32,789 nucleotides of DNA from JAYZQT01 sp964412235 (GTDB lineage: Bacteria; Pseudomonadota; Alphaproteobacteria; MPNO01; UBA830), in NCBI GenBank assembly GCA_964412235.1, contig CAYPNT010000027.1, positions 1 through 32,789 of the forward strand, in the 5' to 3' direction. A program made the position numbers and the translations under genes. Below are positions 17,097 through 25,973 of the stretch, in pieces. Under the pieces are notes generated by a model that was not told the DNA's origin, searched no databases, and saw only the letters and a list, made by a program, of their open reading frames with translations. Position 1 is the first letter of the stretch. Each line of letters starts with the position of its first letter.

Positions 17097-18299
17097 TCAA
17101 ATGCTATGCGCTTTACCGGCTTGAATCTGAAAAAGTTGTGCCCGCTCAAGAAAATCCTCAAATAAATTAAGGTCAGTCCCGGTCATCCATGACTGTGCAC
17201 CAATCGCGCAAATTTCCGTGAATAAAGCCGCACGCCGGTTTGAATCAAGATGAGCAACAATTTCATCCAACAAGAGAAGAGGTGGCCAGCCGCGGTCTAA
17301 CAAAACTAGTCGTGCGTGTGCAAGAACAATACTGATAAGCAATGCTTTTTGCTCACCCGTCGAGCATACCGCTGCTTTCCTCTTCTTAAGTAAATGCAAT
17401 ACCTGAATATCGGACCGATGGACGCCGGTAAGCGCGCGCCCGGCCTCACGATCGACTTGTCTGGACGCCGCAAGCACTCCTTTAAACTTGTCCTCTACTT
17501 CAAGAGCGGGACTTTCTTCCAAGCCTAGCTCAAGATCCCCATCAAGATCAACCGTCGCATCCGGAAAGGACCTGGTACCTAGCTGAAAGGCTGCATTAAG
17601 TTTTTCGACATATGACTTACGAGAGGCCGCTATCGCAACGCCATTTTCCGCCATTCTTTGTTCTAATGCGTCAATCCAGCCCGGGTCAGAAAACTTTGAT
17701 TTTCCAATACCCTCACGTAACAACTTTGTACGTTCACGCATCGCTTTTTCGTAATCATTCAAATGAGCGTTATGATTCACATCAAACGTAGAAACCATTC
17801 TATCCAAAAAACGTCGACGAGCGGTTGGCGCATCCATGAACAAACGATCCATCTCCGGCACTATCCATATTGCCGCAAACACCTCGTCTAATGATGAATG
17901 TTTTCTAACGTCGTTACCATTTAAGCGAACTATTCTCCGACCACCCCCCTTGGTGTAGGGGTCGGCTTTATAACCCGTCGCCACTTCAAACTGACCACTT
18001 GGGGTTTCTAGTGTAGCAGCCACCGCCCAACGAGGGCCATGTTCCCTCACATCCCCTCCACAACGGGTTATTTCCCCCAATGTTGCTCGCCGCAACCCCC
18101 GTCCAGGCGCTAGAAATGAAATTGCTTCAAGCAAATTTGTTTTACCCACCCCATTGCACCCGATAAGCACCACTGGTCGCTTGTCAGTTTCAAGGTGTAA
18201 CGATTGGTAGCAACGAAACTCGCTTAGAGAAAGCTTAACCAACGCGCGATACCGTTGCTGGATAGCATCTGCGTGCAAATTTTCCAGTACAGTCTGCAA
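17097..18299 (-). CDS. recF: DNA replication/repair protein RecF
   Basis: About 400 residues; an SMC-like ATPase that helps load RecA at single-strand gaps. Walker A GCNGVGKT is at 47-54, the signature STGEQK at 312-317 and Walker B LLLLDEIVAHLD at 340-351, all intact. No ATG or GTG exists at the N-terminus: the first start is TTG at 18299, 13 bases after dnaN, with AGG only about two bases ahead. A second TTG at codon 20 (18242) sits immediately before the conserved VKLSLSEFRCY and gives the more usual family length, so the true start is uncertain. It is flanked by dnaN and gyrB in the usual order. Confidence 0.96.
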   Translation of the reverse strand: MQTVLENLHADAIQQRYRALVKLSLSEFRCYQSLHLETDKRPVVLIGCNGVGKTNLLEAISFLAPGRGLRRATLGEITRCGGDVREHGPRWAVAATLETPSGQFEVATGYKADPYTKGGGRRIVRLNGNDVRKHSSLDEVFAAIWIVPEMDRLFMDAPTARRRFLDRMVSTFDVNHNAHLNDYEKAMRERTKLLREGIGKSKFSDPGWIDALEQRMAENGVAIAASRKSYVEKLNAAFQLGTRSFPDATVDLDGDLELGLEESPALEVEDKFKGVLAASRQVDREAGRALTGVHRSDIQVLHLLKKRKAAVCSTGEQKALLISIVLAHARLVLLDRGWPPLLLLDEIVAHLDSNRRAALFTEICAIGAQSWMTGTDLNLFEDFLERAQLFQIQAGKAHSI

Positions 18300-18312
18300 A
18301 ACCTGCGCTCTA

Positions 18313-19431
18313 TCAAACGCGCATCGGCATTAAAACGTACAATGCGCTAGGATCCCCCATATCCTGCACTAAGGCAGGGGAGGCCCCATCGGACAACTTG
18401 AACTTGGCGTCATCACCCTCTATTTGCTGAGTTATATCTAGTAAATACTTAGAGTTAAAACCTATCTCCAGTGGACCGTCAGTATAATCCACATCTAGTT
18501 CTTCACGGGCACTACCGGCCTCTGGGCTTGTAGCGGTCAATATCAAATTGCCATCTTCAAGTGCCAACTTTATAGCTCTGGATTTCTCAGTGGATATAGT
18601 TGAGACCAAATCTACAGCCTTAACAAACTCTGTCCTTTTAACTTCCAACGTTTTTTCATTTCCAAAAGGAATTACGCGATCGTAATCGGGAAATGTGCCA
18701 TCAATTAATTTTGAGGTCAGAATTGCATTTTCAAAAGAAAAACGTACTTTTGTCTCGGATAATGCTACTTCGACGTCGCCCTCGACTTCCTCTATGAGTT
18801 TATATATTTCACCAATTGCCTTGCGAGGAATTATTATTCCAGGCATTCCCAAGGCGCCGTCCGGAAGTGGAATCTGAACTCGAGCCAGACGATGACCATC
18901 TGTTGCAACTGTTCGCATTACAGAACCATTATCATCATCACAAATATGAAAATAAAGTCCATTCAAATAATATCGCGTTTCCTCCGTCGACATCGCGAAA
19001 CGCGTTCTATCAATAAGTTGACGAAGTATATTAGCGGAAAACGTGAATACGTGCGGCAAGTCCCCGTCTGACATTACTGGAAAATCTTCACTGGGTAGTG
19101 TTGTGAGACTTAGCTTGGATCGTCCAGATCTAATTTCAAGCTGTCCTTGCTCGCCACCAGAACCTATTTCTACCTGAGAACCCTCTGGCAACTTTCGAAC
19201 AATATCGTAAAGCGTGTGTGCTGGTACAGTAGTAGCACCGTCTTGATTCACTTGTGCCGACACACCTTCTATTATAGCGAGGTCCATATCTGTGGCCGTA
19301 AGGCTCAGTTGTCCGCCATTTGCCTGAAGCAAAACATTAGATAAAATTGGTATCGTTGTGCGTCGCTCCACAACACCTTGAACGTGGTTCAGGGACCTGA
19401 GGAGTACACTTCGTTCGATAGAAAATTGCAT
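18313..19431 (-). CDS. dnaN: DNA polymerase III beta subunit (sliding clamp)
   Basis: 372 residues, the normal length for a clamp monomer of three similar domains. The N-terminus MQFSIERSVLLRSLNHVQGVVERR, seen from 19431, is the conserved start of alphaproteobacterial DnaN, and TIPILSNVLL follows. The C-terminus ends YVLMPMRV, matching the family's conserved PMR end. It tethers polymerase III to DNA and binds clamp-binding motifs of other replication proteins. It is separated from dnaA by a 275-base AT-rich gap, so it may have its own promoter in addition to any read-through, and leads directly into recF. Confidence 0.98.
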   Translation of the reverse strand: MQFSIERSVLLRSLNHVQGVVERRTTIPILSNVLLQANGGQLSLTATDMDLAIIEGVSAQVNQDGATTVPAHTLYDIVRKLPEGSQVEIGSGGEQGQLEIRSGRSKLSLTTLPSEDFPVMSDGDLPHVFTFSANILRQLIDRTRFAMSTEETRYYLNGLYFHICDDDNGSVMRTVATDGHRLARVQIPLPDGALGMPGIIIPRKAIGEIYKLIEEVEGDVEVALSETKVRFSFENAILTSKLIDGTFPDYDRVIPFGNEKTLEVKRTEFVKAVDLVSTISTEKSRAIKLALEDGNLILTATSPEAGSAREELDVDYTDGPLEIGFNSKYLLDITQQIEGDDAKFKLSDGASPALVQDMGDPSALYVLMPMRV

Positions 19432-19706
19432 AACTTCAAATGGGCCCTCGCGCTGATTAAGGCCAACAACAAGGCTTTGTTCGTTTCCAAAAATACATTA
19501 TTGCAGAAGCCTCTAATAATTTAAAAATTATAGCACAACCCCTTGAAATCCCAAGAAAATTACAACTGACACATCGTTTGGAGTAAAGCTAAAAGATCAG
19601 CGTTATCAGGGGTTTAGGAGACACAGAAAACCCACTGCAAATAACAGCGAATCAACCTTAATCAAGTACGTTTACGTTGCGACCGTGTATCAAAGTCTGT
19701 TACAAA

Positions 19707-21098
19707 TTATCCCTCAAGCATACGACGCAAAAGATCGACATCTTCAGCAAACACGATATCACCCCCACGCAGCTCCTCCACTTTGTTAACCGCGTGCATC
19801 ACTGTCGTGTGATCACGCCCACCAAATTTCCGGCCTATCTCCGGAAGAGACCGAGAGGTTAGCTGCTTTGAAAGGTACATTGCAACTTGGCGAGGTCGAG
19901 CAACGGCACGAGAGCGGCGCGCGGAATGCATATCTGCAAGCCGAATATTAAAGTGCTCGGCTACTCTTTTTTGAATTTCTTCTATCGTGATACGGCGATC
20001 ACTAGCACGCAAAAGATCGTGTAATACCTCTTGACAAGTCTCTAAGGTAATGTCGCGCCCTATCAAGGAGGAATGGGCTGCCACTCTGTTAAGCGCACCT
20101 TCAAGCTCTCGAACACTAGATGTTATTTTGTGTGCTAGAAATTCTAGCACTTTGTCGGGCACGACGGCGCCTAACTCATCTTTTTTCGCGTGAAGAATAC
20201 CCAGCCTTAATTCATAGGTGGTGGCATGTATATCTGCCACGAGCCCCCAGCCTAGCCGTGAGCGCAAACGTTCTTCCATGCCCTCTAAATCCGAGGGTGA
20301 TTTATCCGCCGAAACAACTACCTGCCTATTATTATCAACCAAGTCATTAAAAGTGTGAAAAAACTCCTCCTGAGTCGATTCTTTGCCATTTATAAATTGG
20401 ACATCATCTATCATTAACACATCTACAGAGCGAAATTGCTCTTTAAAAGCCATTGTGTCCTGGAACCTTAGAGCTCGTATAAAATAGTACATAAACTTCT
20501 CAGCTGACAGATAGACAACTTTGCGGTCAGGCTGTTGTTCGCGAATCTGCCATGCTATGGCATGCATTAGGTGAGTTTTTCCTAGACCTACTCCGCCGTA
20601 AAGAAAAAGTGGATTGTAGGTTGCTGTAGGTGAGTCCGCCACTCGCCTGGCAGCCGCATAGGCTAATTCGTTTGGCTTACCAACCACGAAATTGTTAAAT
20701 TTAAAACGAGGATCTAACGCCGCGCTTACGTCACCCTCAATGCGGTCCGTCGTTGCACGGGCACCTCCGCCTGAGGCCACCGATCTCGTCAATGGTTCTT
20801 TTACTAATTCCGCTGCGCGAGTTTCTTTTATTTCCGCTAAAACAAAAATTTCTACCTTGGATACAAAAGAATCACCGTCAAGCCATAGCTCAGATATACG
20901 GTCGCCAAAATGATTTTCTACCCAGTCTCTCATAAAGCGCGTAGGAACCGATAACCGAACTATCCCATTGGAAAATTCGACCAAAGAGAGTGGTTTCAAC
21001 CAGCTCTTGTATGCAGAATCACCTACCTCAGCCCTGAGCAATCCGCGTATGCGGGTCCAACGCGCATTTATATCTTGGGTAAGCCCGTTGTTTACCAT
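19707..21098 (-). CDS. dnaA: Chromosomal replication initiator protein DnaA
   Basis: 463 residues from ATG at 21098. Domain I spans about 8-85, followed by a short variable linker to about 128. The AAA+ domain has Walker A GGVGLGKTH (168-176) and Walker B LMIDDVQF (228-235). Domain IV carries the DnaA-box signature GGRDHTTVMHA (426-436). The frame is open further upstream, but those codons overlap the rhodanese gene. The chosen ATG has AGGGG eight bases ahead and lies four bases after the rhodanese stop, so translation may be coupled. The protein binds DnaA boxes and opens the origin. Confidence 0.98.
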   Translation of the reverse strand: MVNNGLTQDINARWTRIRGLLRAEVGDSAYKSWLKPLSLVEFSNGIVRLSVPTRFMRDWVENHFGDRISELWLDGDSFVSKVEIFVLAEIKETRAAELVKEPLTRSVASGGGARATTDRIEGDVSAALDPRFKFNNFVVGKPNELAYAAARRVADSPTATYNPLFLYGGVGLGKTHLMHAIAWQIREQQPDRKVVYLSAEKFMYYFIRALRFQDTMAFKEQFRSVDVLMIDDVQFINGKESTQEEFFHTFNDLVDNNRQVVVSADKSPSDLEGMEERLRSRLGWGLVADIHATTYELRLGILHAKKDELGAVVPDKVLEFLAHKITSSVRELEGALNRVAAHSSLIGRDITLETCQEVLHDLLRASDRRITIEEIQKRVAEHFNIRLADMHSARRSRAVARPRQVAMYLSKQLTSRSLPEIGRKFGGRDHTTVMHAVNKVEELRGGDIVFAEDVDLLRRMLEG

Positions 21099-21102
21099 GA
21101 CA

Positions 21103-21570
21103 CTACCCCTGGACCCACGGAAGATCACATGCTTTCCAACCACCAGAAAAACCTCTTCGCTGGCGCTCATTGTGAGGGCCCTCAAAGCCATCACCTATAT
21201 TAAAACACGACCCGTAGCCATTTGTCGTTAATTCTATAGCGGCGCTTTTCGAACGCGCACCCGAGCGACACAAAAAAAAGATCGAAGCCGATTTATCAGT
21301 AATTTCAGTGCTAATGTTCTTCAGAAAAGAGCCGTTGACCGCCATGCCTGGATAAGTTTGCCACTCTATAAATAAAGGTTTTTTACCTATCGTAGTCAGG
21401 TCTGGAACTCCAACAAAATTCCACTCGGCGTGAGTTCTAACATCTACCAAAAAAGCACCAGGATCGGCTTTTAAACTTTTCCATGCCTCGTTCGCTCGCA
21501 CGTCCCCCGCATAACCCATACTGACACGCACATCGGGTGCCGCTGACAGAGATGAAGAGGATTGGTTCAT
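21103..21570 (-). CDS. Single-domain rhodanese-like sulfurtransferase
   Basis: 155 residues, cytosolic. The rhodanese fold is shown by AFLVDVRTHAEWNFVGVPDL (40-58 region) and the active-site loop CRSGARS, with the persulfide cysteine C101. Its six-residue loop with conserved arginines indicates a sulfurtransferase rather than a phosphatase-like homologue. The ATG has GGGAG six bases upstream. Its stop lies four bases before the dnaA ATG, so it is probably co-transcribed with dnaA. Sulfur donor and acceptor are unknown. I do not recall this as a standard neighbour of dnaA, although rpsT-dnaA adjacency is common in alphaproteobacteria. Confidence 0.93.
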   Translation of the reverse strand: MNQSSSSLSAAPDVRVSMGYAGDVRANEAWKSLKADPGAFLVDVRTHAEWNFVGVPDLTTIGKKPLFIEWQTYPGMAVNGSFLKNISTEITDKSASIFFLCRSGARSKSAAIELTTNGYGSCFNIGDGFEGPHNERQRRGFSGGWKACDLPWVQG

Positions 21571-21965
21571 TTGCCGCTCCCTAGAATAGAACCCGTTTCT
21601 GTAGCTTCTTTACTTTATTTTTTCCACCACTACTCGAAACTACTTTATAGATTATTTTGTATTTATTTTTTATAATAGATAGAAAGTTTTTTACTTGAGT
21701 GTGAAATGTCCTACTTCCAACCTCACTAACAACTCTAACCTTGTGGGTTCTCCGGCGCAACGGCTGGATACCCTCTTCCTAATAAAAAATTACATTTTTA
21801 GAAAATTTTTAGGGTTGACAGTTTGCAAACGTTAATAACCTGTGGACGAACCGGGATATTGAGAGGCAATCCGATCTCGGCCCTAATACTTAAACAACGT
21901 AGCGCTATCGGAAAAATCGCAAACTATAAAGATTTTGGAATTAAAGCCGCAAACCGCGATATTTT
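21571..21965. promoter_or_regulatory. AT-rich region between rpsT and rhodanese-dnaA
   Basis: A 395-base region with no convincing gene. It contains long A/T runs (about 21612-21690 and 21780-21812), a TTGACA at 21815-21820 directly followed by the palindrome GTTTGCAAAC (21821-21830), and TGTGGACGA at 21841-21849, which differs at two positions from the reverse complement of the DnaA box TTATCCACA. It must contain or transmit the promoter for rhodanese-dnaA on the minus strand. The TTGACA faces the plus strand, antisense to rpsT. It could belong to an origin or autoregulatory region, but a box cluster is not evident. Confidence 0.35.
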
Positions 21966-21974
21966 TTATATCGC
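21956..21974 (-). terminator. Hairpin over the rpsT stop codon
   Basis: GCGATAT-TTTTT-ATATCGC is a perfect seven-pair stem with a five-base loop; the rpsT TAA (21966-21968) lies in its centre. No U run follows on the minus strand, so it is more likely an mRNA 3'-stabilising structure or a weak terminator than a classical one. Confidence 0.35.
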
Positions 21975-22226
21975 TTTAATACGCCCAGATAGCCGTGCCA
22001 ACTTTCGAGTGGCGGTATTTTTTCTAAAAACCCCCCGACTAACGCCGCGCATCAACTCTGGCTGTGCAGCCCGGAAAGCAATGTTAGCTGTATCTTTATC
22101 GCCATCGTCGATTGCGGTTTCTACTTTTTTGACGAAGGTCCTGATTCGATTGCGCCGGCTTGCATTCATCGCCATTTTGCGACGGTCACGCCTTACCTTC
22201 TTTTTAGCAGATGTTGTATTCGCCAT
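21966..22226 (-). CDS. rpsT: 30S ribosomal protein S20
   Basis: 86 residues from ATG at 22226: MANTTSAKKKVRRDRR, then NASRRNRIRTFVKKVE and the C-terminal RKTA-like KNTATRKLARLSGRI, all typical of S20, a small basic three-helix protein bound to 16S rRNA. Two ATG codons are adjacent (22229 and 22226) behind GAGGA; the second gives the family start MANT and the better spacing. The longer open frame beginning at 22280 is not supported. S20 next to dnaA is a common alphaproteobacterial arrangement; here the rhodanese gene lies between. Confidence 0.97.
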   Translation of the reverse strand: MANTTSAKKKVRRDRRKMAMNASRRNRIRTFVKKVETAIDDGDKDTANIAFRAAQPELMRGVSRGVFRKNTATRKLARLSGRIKAI

Positions 22227-22290
22227 CATTTTTCCTCTGAGACGGGCGCTGTTTGTAGGACACAAGCTATCCTCCGTCAAGGATTTAGGA

Positions 22291-22671
22291 CTAATCTATT
22301 GGTTTTTTTATGGGCACAATGTGAAGGTATATTGATACCTTAGCCAAACTTTTTTGGAAACGCATCTTAAGTATTTCGGAATTCCGGCTATAAATTCCTG
22401 CCCGAACAAAACGCCAACCTAACGAAGGCAGTGATTTTTCATAAAATTCCCTAATGACAGATAGTTTACCCTCACCACGAGCAACCGCAACTACAATGCG
22501 TCCGGCTGAACTCTGGAAAAACAGACCCGCTGGACCAACCTCTTCCATCCCCGGCGCTATAGGCAAATCCTCAATTTGGTTGAAAAATTTTTGGCTTTCC
22601 GCAGGTAACGACAAAACTAATCCGAGAAAGATGATCCCAATACAAAGCGTTTGTTGATAAAAATTATGCAT
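22291..22671 (-). CDS. Small exported protein of unknown function
   Basis: 126 residues from ATG at 22671. A signal peptide is clear: hydrophobic core CIGIIFLGLVLSLPAES followed by a likely cut near residue 26-27. The mature part has FFNQIEDLPIAPGMEEVG and then SAGRIVVAVARGEGKLSVIR (74-93 region), FYEKSLPSLGW and a C-terminal beta-rich stretch. This fits a small periplasmic protein; I recall related short proteins in alphaproteobacteria but no established function. An AGGTGTGG lies about nine bases before the ATG. It lies between mutM and rpsT on the same strand, 11 bases after the mutM stop, so it is likely co-transcribed with mutM. Confidence 0.8.
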   Translation of the reverse strand: MHNFYQQTLCIGIIFLGLVLSLPAESQKFFNQIEDLPIAPGMEEVGPAGLFFQSSAGRIVVAVARGEGKLSVIREFYEKSLPSLGWRFVRAGIYSRNSEILKMRFQKSLAKVSIYLHIVPIKKPID

Positions 22672-22682
22672 GTAAACCACAC

Positions 22683-23546
22683 CTACCTTTGGCAGCTTGG
22701 ACAGTAGAAGGTAGAACGCCCAGATTGTTTTATTGATGCTATAGACGTACCGTGGTCGCATTTTGGACAGGGATAACCCTCACGACCGTAAACGCTAAAG
22801 AAATTTTGAAAATAACCCAGTTCACCGCTTGGTGATACGTGATCATTAATAGAAGAACCCCCGGCATCTATTGCTTTTAACAAAACATCTCGGAGGGATT
22901 TAGCTAATGTGGTTGCCCGTTTACCTTGCACGTTGCCCGCTATTCGACGGGGCGATATCCCTGCCGCAAATAGTGCTTCACAAGCGTATATATTTCCAAC
23001 ACCAGCTACAACCCTTTGATCTAATAGGGCTGCTTTAATAGACGTTTTTCTTCCCCTTAAAGCACTAGCGAGAACAGCGCCTGTAAAATCATGATGGATG
23101 GGCTCAGGCCCAAGATGACGAATTAATTTATGATTTTTTAAGCCAGCTTGATCAGTTAAAACCATTAAACCAAATCGGCGAGGATCATAAAATCGGATAA
23201 TAATCCCGTTTTCCAGGTGAAAAACAATGTGCTCGTGTTTATTAGCTATATATGGGGAATTTGGCAGTGTAGCCGTTGGATAGTGTTTACGGTCAATATC
23301 TAATAATATCCGACCAGACATACCCAGATGTATAAGTAAAATCGTACCATCATAAAATTCACCCACCAGATATTTAGCACGGCGCCCTAACTTTTTTAAT
23401 GTCCTCCCTTCTAGGGATGGAACAAAATCACGAGGAACAGGGAGCCGTAAATCATTTCTACGGACCTCAACACGTTCAATGGCGTTTTCCTCCATTATAG
23501 GTGCTAACCCTCGACGAACAGTCTCTACTTCAGGCAGTTCTGGCAT
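22683..23546 (-). CDS. mutM: Formamidopyrimidine-DNA glycosylase (Fpg)
   Basis: 287 residues from the ATG at 23546, which gives MPELPEVETV: after methionine removal, the proline is the catalytic nucleophile and the following glutamate completes the site. K58 in RRAKYL matches the conserved lysine of the family. The C-terminal zinc finger is C260, C263, C282, C285. It removes 8-oxoguanine and ring-opened purines and nicks the abasic site. Fourteen further codons upstream to 23588 are open but would displace the essential N-terminal proline, so they are rejected. The start lies 46 bases from the divergent ubiE start, giving very little promoter space for the two genes. Confidence 0.98.
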   Translation of the reverse strand: MPELPEVETVRRGLAPIMEENAIERVEVRRNDLRLPVPRDFVPSLEGRTLKKLGRRAKYLVGEFYDGTILLIHLGMSGRILLDIDRKHYPTATLPNSPYIANKHEHIVFHLENGIIIRFYDPRRFGLMVLTDQAGLKNHKLIRHLGPEPIHHDFTGAVLASALRGRKTSIKAALLDQRVVAGVGNIYACEALFAAGISPRRIAGNVQGKRATTLAKSLRDVLLKAIDAGGSSINDHVSPSGELGYFQNFFSVYGREGYPCPKCDHGTSIASIKQSGRSTFYCPSCQR

Positions 23547-23592
23547 AAATACAAGGTAGCCGTTAGCTATCACCCGCGCTATCTTCAATTAG

Positions 23593-24363
23593 ATGAAGTA
23601 TGAAAAAAAACTTTCCAAAAGTAATTTAGGCCAACGCACTAATTTTGGTTTTCGCCAAGTTGACCCCGAGGCGCACAAAAAACTTGTCCATAACGTCTTC
23701 GATACTGTTGCTGGACGTTATAATGTTATGAACGACTTGATGTCAGGGGGTTTTCATCGGCTGTGGAAAGGAATGGTACTCGATCGAATTGCCCCACAAA
23801 AAAAACAAACCCTCCTCGATGTTGCCGGGGGCACAGGTGATATTGCGAACGGTTTTCTTAGGCGTGGTGGTGGATACGCTATCGTATACGATATAAACGA
23901 GAAAATGCTGTTAACGGGATTAAATAAAAACCTAGATAGCGGAAACACGAACGGTCCCCTAATAGCTTGTGGCGACGCAGCGTCAATACCAATTCGGTCA
24001 AAATCTTTAGATGCGTGCACTATCGTTTTCGGCCTTCGCAACGTTACTGACCGTGAAACGACACTTAAAGAACTTTTCCGTGTTTTAAAGATAGGTGGGC
24101 ATTTTATCTGCTTAGAATTCAGTCCTTCGGTTATGGACCAGATAAAACCACTATACGACGCTTATTCCTTTAAAGTTATACCATGGCTAGGACGCAAAGT
24201 TGCGGGGGATAGCAACGCATATCAGTATCTAGCTGAAAGTATACGGTGCTTCCCTACGCCAGAGGAACTATCAGAAGAAATGGTAGCAGCGGGTTTTAAA
24301 AATATTACGGAAACACCTATTACTGGGGGTGTTGTGTGCATGCACTCCGGTTGGCGCATATAG
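23593..24363 (+). CDS. ubiE: Ubiquinone/menaquinone C-methyltransferase UbiE
   Basis: 256 residues, class I methyltransferase that adds the C-methyl group in ubiquinone (and, where present, menaquinone) synthesis. Signature YNVMNDLMSGG is at 43-53, motif I LLDVAGGTGDIA at 74-85, and the later LEFSPSV and YQYLAESIRCFP segments are typical of UbiE. Its length is normal. The ATG at 23593 has no evident ribosome binding site. ubiB follows after a three-base gap and coaBC after that, a common alphaproteobacterial cluster. Confidence 0.97.
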   Translation: MKYEKKLSKSNLGQRTNFGFRQVDPEAHKKLVHNVFDTVAGRYNVMNDLMSGGFHRLWKGMVLDRIAPQKKQTLLDVAGGTGDIANGFLRRGGGYAIVYDINEKMLLTGLNKNLDSGNTNGPLIACGDAASIPIRSKSLDACTIVFGLRNVTDRETTLKELFRVLKIGGHFICLEFSPSVMDQIKPLYDAYSFKVIPWLGRKVAGDSNAYQYLAESIRCFPTPEELSEEMVAAGFKNITETPITGGVVCMHSGWRI

Positions 24364-24366
24364 AAG

Positions 24367-25899
24367 ATGTTATCCTATCTGCGCCATATACGCCGGCTTA
24401 TTTCCGTTCTTAGGGCTCTTTCTCAACACGATTCTCTATTTGCACTTAATAAGATTGGGCTGCCCCATATTTTTAATCCATTTATTCGCATTTTGTTTTT
24501 AGCATTTCCTCATAAAGAAATGCGACGAAAGCGAGAAGGAGAACGATTGACACTAGCGTTAACCGCGTTGGGTCCTGCTTTTGTAAAACTAGGACAAGCT
24601 TTATCCGTTCGGCCTGATCTAATAGGAGAACATATGGCCGATGATCTCTCCGAACTACAGGACAATCTTCCCCCATTTCACGTTAGAGACGCTAAACACG
24701 CTATACAAGACGAGTTCGGCAAATCTGTGGAAGAATTATTCAAGGAGTTTGTTGATGAACCCATAGCCGCAGCGTCCATTGCGCAAGTGCACCGTGCTAT
24801 TACCACTGACGGTATGGAGGTTGCTGTAAAGATTTTACGCCCAAATATTGAGGAAGAGTTTTCTAGAGACCTGGACCTTGCACGCTGGCTTGCGGGTCAA
24901 ATTGAGTGCTACAGACCAACGATACGACGTTTACGCCCCCTTCAGGCAGTTGAAACAATTATCCGGTCAGTTGAAATAGAAATGGATTTACGGTTTGAGG
25001 GCGCAGCTGCTGATGAACTAAGAGCAAATTTACATGAAGAATCCGGTTTCAATGTCCCATATGTTGATTGGAGCAGAACAGGCCAAAGAGTGATTACAAC
25101 GGCTTGGATTGAAGGGAAATCCATTAATGACATCAGCACAAAGGGTGTTGCTGGTCAGACCCCAGCTATGATTCTAGCCACGTTAGCGAAAGTATTTTTT
25201 CTACAAGTATTTCGAGATGGGTTTTTTCACGCTGATTTACATCCTGGAAATATCATTATAGATGCCAAAGGCGAAATACACGTAGTAGATTTTGGTATAA
25301 TGGGGCGGCTAAATCGCCAAACTAGACAATATCTCGCCGAAATGCTGTACGGTTTTCTTTCAGCGGACTACAAACTAGTTGCAGATGTGCATATCCGAGC
25401 GGGTTATGTTCCTGAAGATCAGTCCGCTGAGGAATTTTCACAAGCTGCGAGGTCGATTGCAGAACCGATACTTGGATTGCCACTGGGCGAGATTTCGCTC
25501 GCGCGTTTACTGGCCCAACTTTTCACCATAACAAAAAAATTCAAAATGCAAGCCCAACCGCAGTTATTTCTGTTACAGAAAACAATGTTGGTAGCTGAAG
25601 GGGTTGGCCGAAAATTACACCCTGATGTTAATCTATGGGAACTGGCCAAACCTATGATTAGCGAATGGATGAAAAACAATATGGGACCAGAGGCTCAAAT
25701 TAGAGCCACGGCAGAAACTCTTCTAGATCGATTTGCACAATTACCCGTTTTAATATCGGGGATGGAAGAAACCATTACAGAAAGAAAAATGTTTAGTGAT
25801 AGTCATCATCTAAAATCAACAGTGAATGAAAAACAGAGTTTTCGTCTGTTATGGACCGCCGTTATAGCACTTACGATAGTGGTCATTTCATTTATTTAA
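24367..25899 (+). CDS. ubiB: Ubiquinone biosynthesis protein kinase-like UbiB
   Basis: 510 residues, member of the ABC1/ADCK/UbiB atypical kinase family needed for ubiquinone synthesis. The KxGQ motif is K74-Q77 in FVKLGQALSVRPDLIG; the alanine-rich loop AAAS is at 134-137; K155 lies in VAVKI; HADLHPGN is at 288-295 and DFG at 308-310. The C-terminal RLLWTAVIALTIVVISFI is a hydrophobic segment suited to anchoring it to the membrane. It starts three bases after ubiE, so the two are translated from one message. Confidence 0.97.
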   Translation: MLSYLRHIRRLISVLRALSQHDSLFALNKIGLPHIFNPFIRILFLAFPHKEMRRKREGERLTLALTALGPAFVKLGQALSVRPDLIGEHMADDLSELQDNLPPFHVRDAKHAIQDEFGKSVEELFKEFVDEPIAAASIAQVHRAITTDGMEVAVKILRPNIEEEFSRDLDLARWLAGQIECYRPTIRRLRPLQAVETIIRSVEIEMDLRFEGAAADELRANLHEESGFNVPYVDWSRTGQRVITTAWIEGKSINDISTKGVAGQTPAMILATLAKVFFLQVFRDGFFHADLHPGNIIIDAKGEIHVVDFGIMGRLNRQTRQYLAEMLYGFLSADYKLVADVHIRAGYVPEDQSAEEFSQAARSIAEPILGLPLGEISLARLLAQLFTITKKFKMQAQPQLFLLQKTMLVAEGVGRKLHPDVNLWELAKPMISEWMKNNMGPEAQIRATAETLLDRFAQLPVLISGMEETITERKMFSDSHHLKSTVNEKQSFRLLWTAVIALTIVVISFI

Positions 25900-25973
25900 G
25901 TGAAGACTTTTTATTGCAAAAACACCTCCGAATCATTAGGTTTCCAGCCTTTCATAATAAGCCTGAGCGTTAA

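Noticed and set aside
17090..17161. Upstream extension of gyrB
   Set aside because: It overlaps recF, while the ATG at 17089 has GAGGA at proper spacing.
21099..21194. Upstream extension of dnaA
   Set aside because: It overlaps the rhodanese gene; the ATG at 21098 has AGGGG and fits DnaA domain I.
21823..22335. 170-codon plus-strand frame starting just after TTGACA
   Set aside because: Most of it is the antisense of rpsT, which is certain; no homology pattern. The promoter-like TTGACA was kept only as part of the intergenic description.
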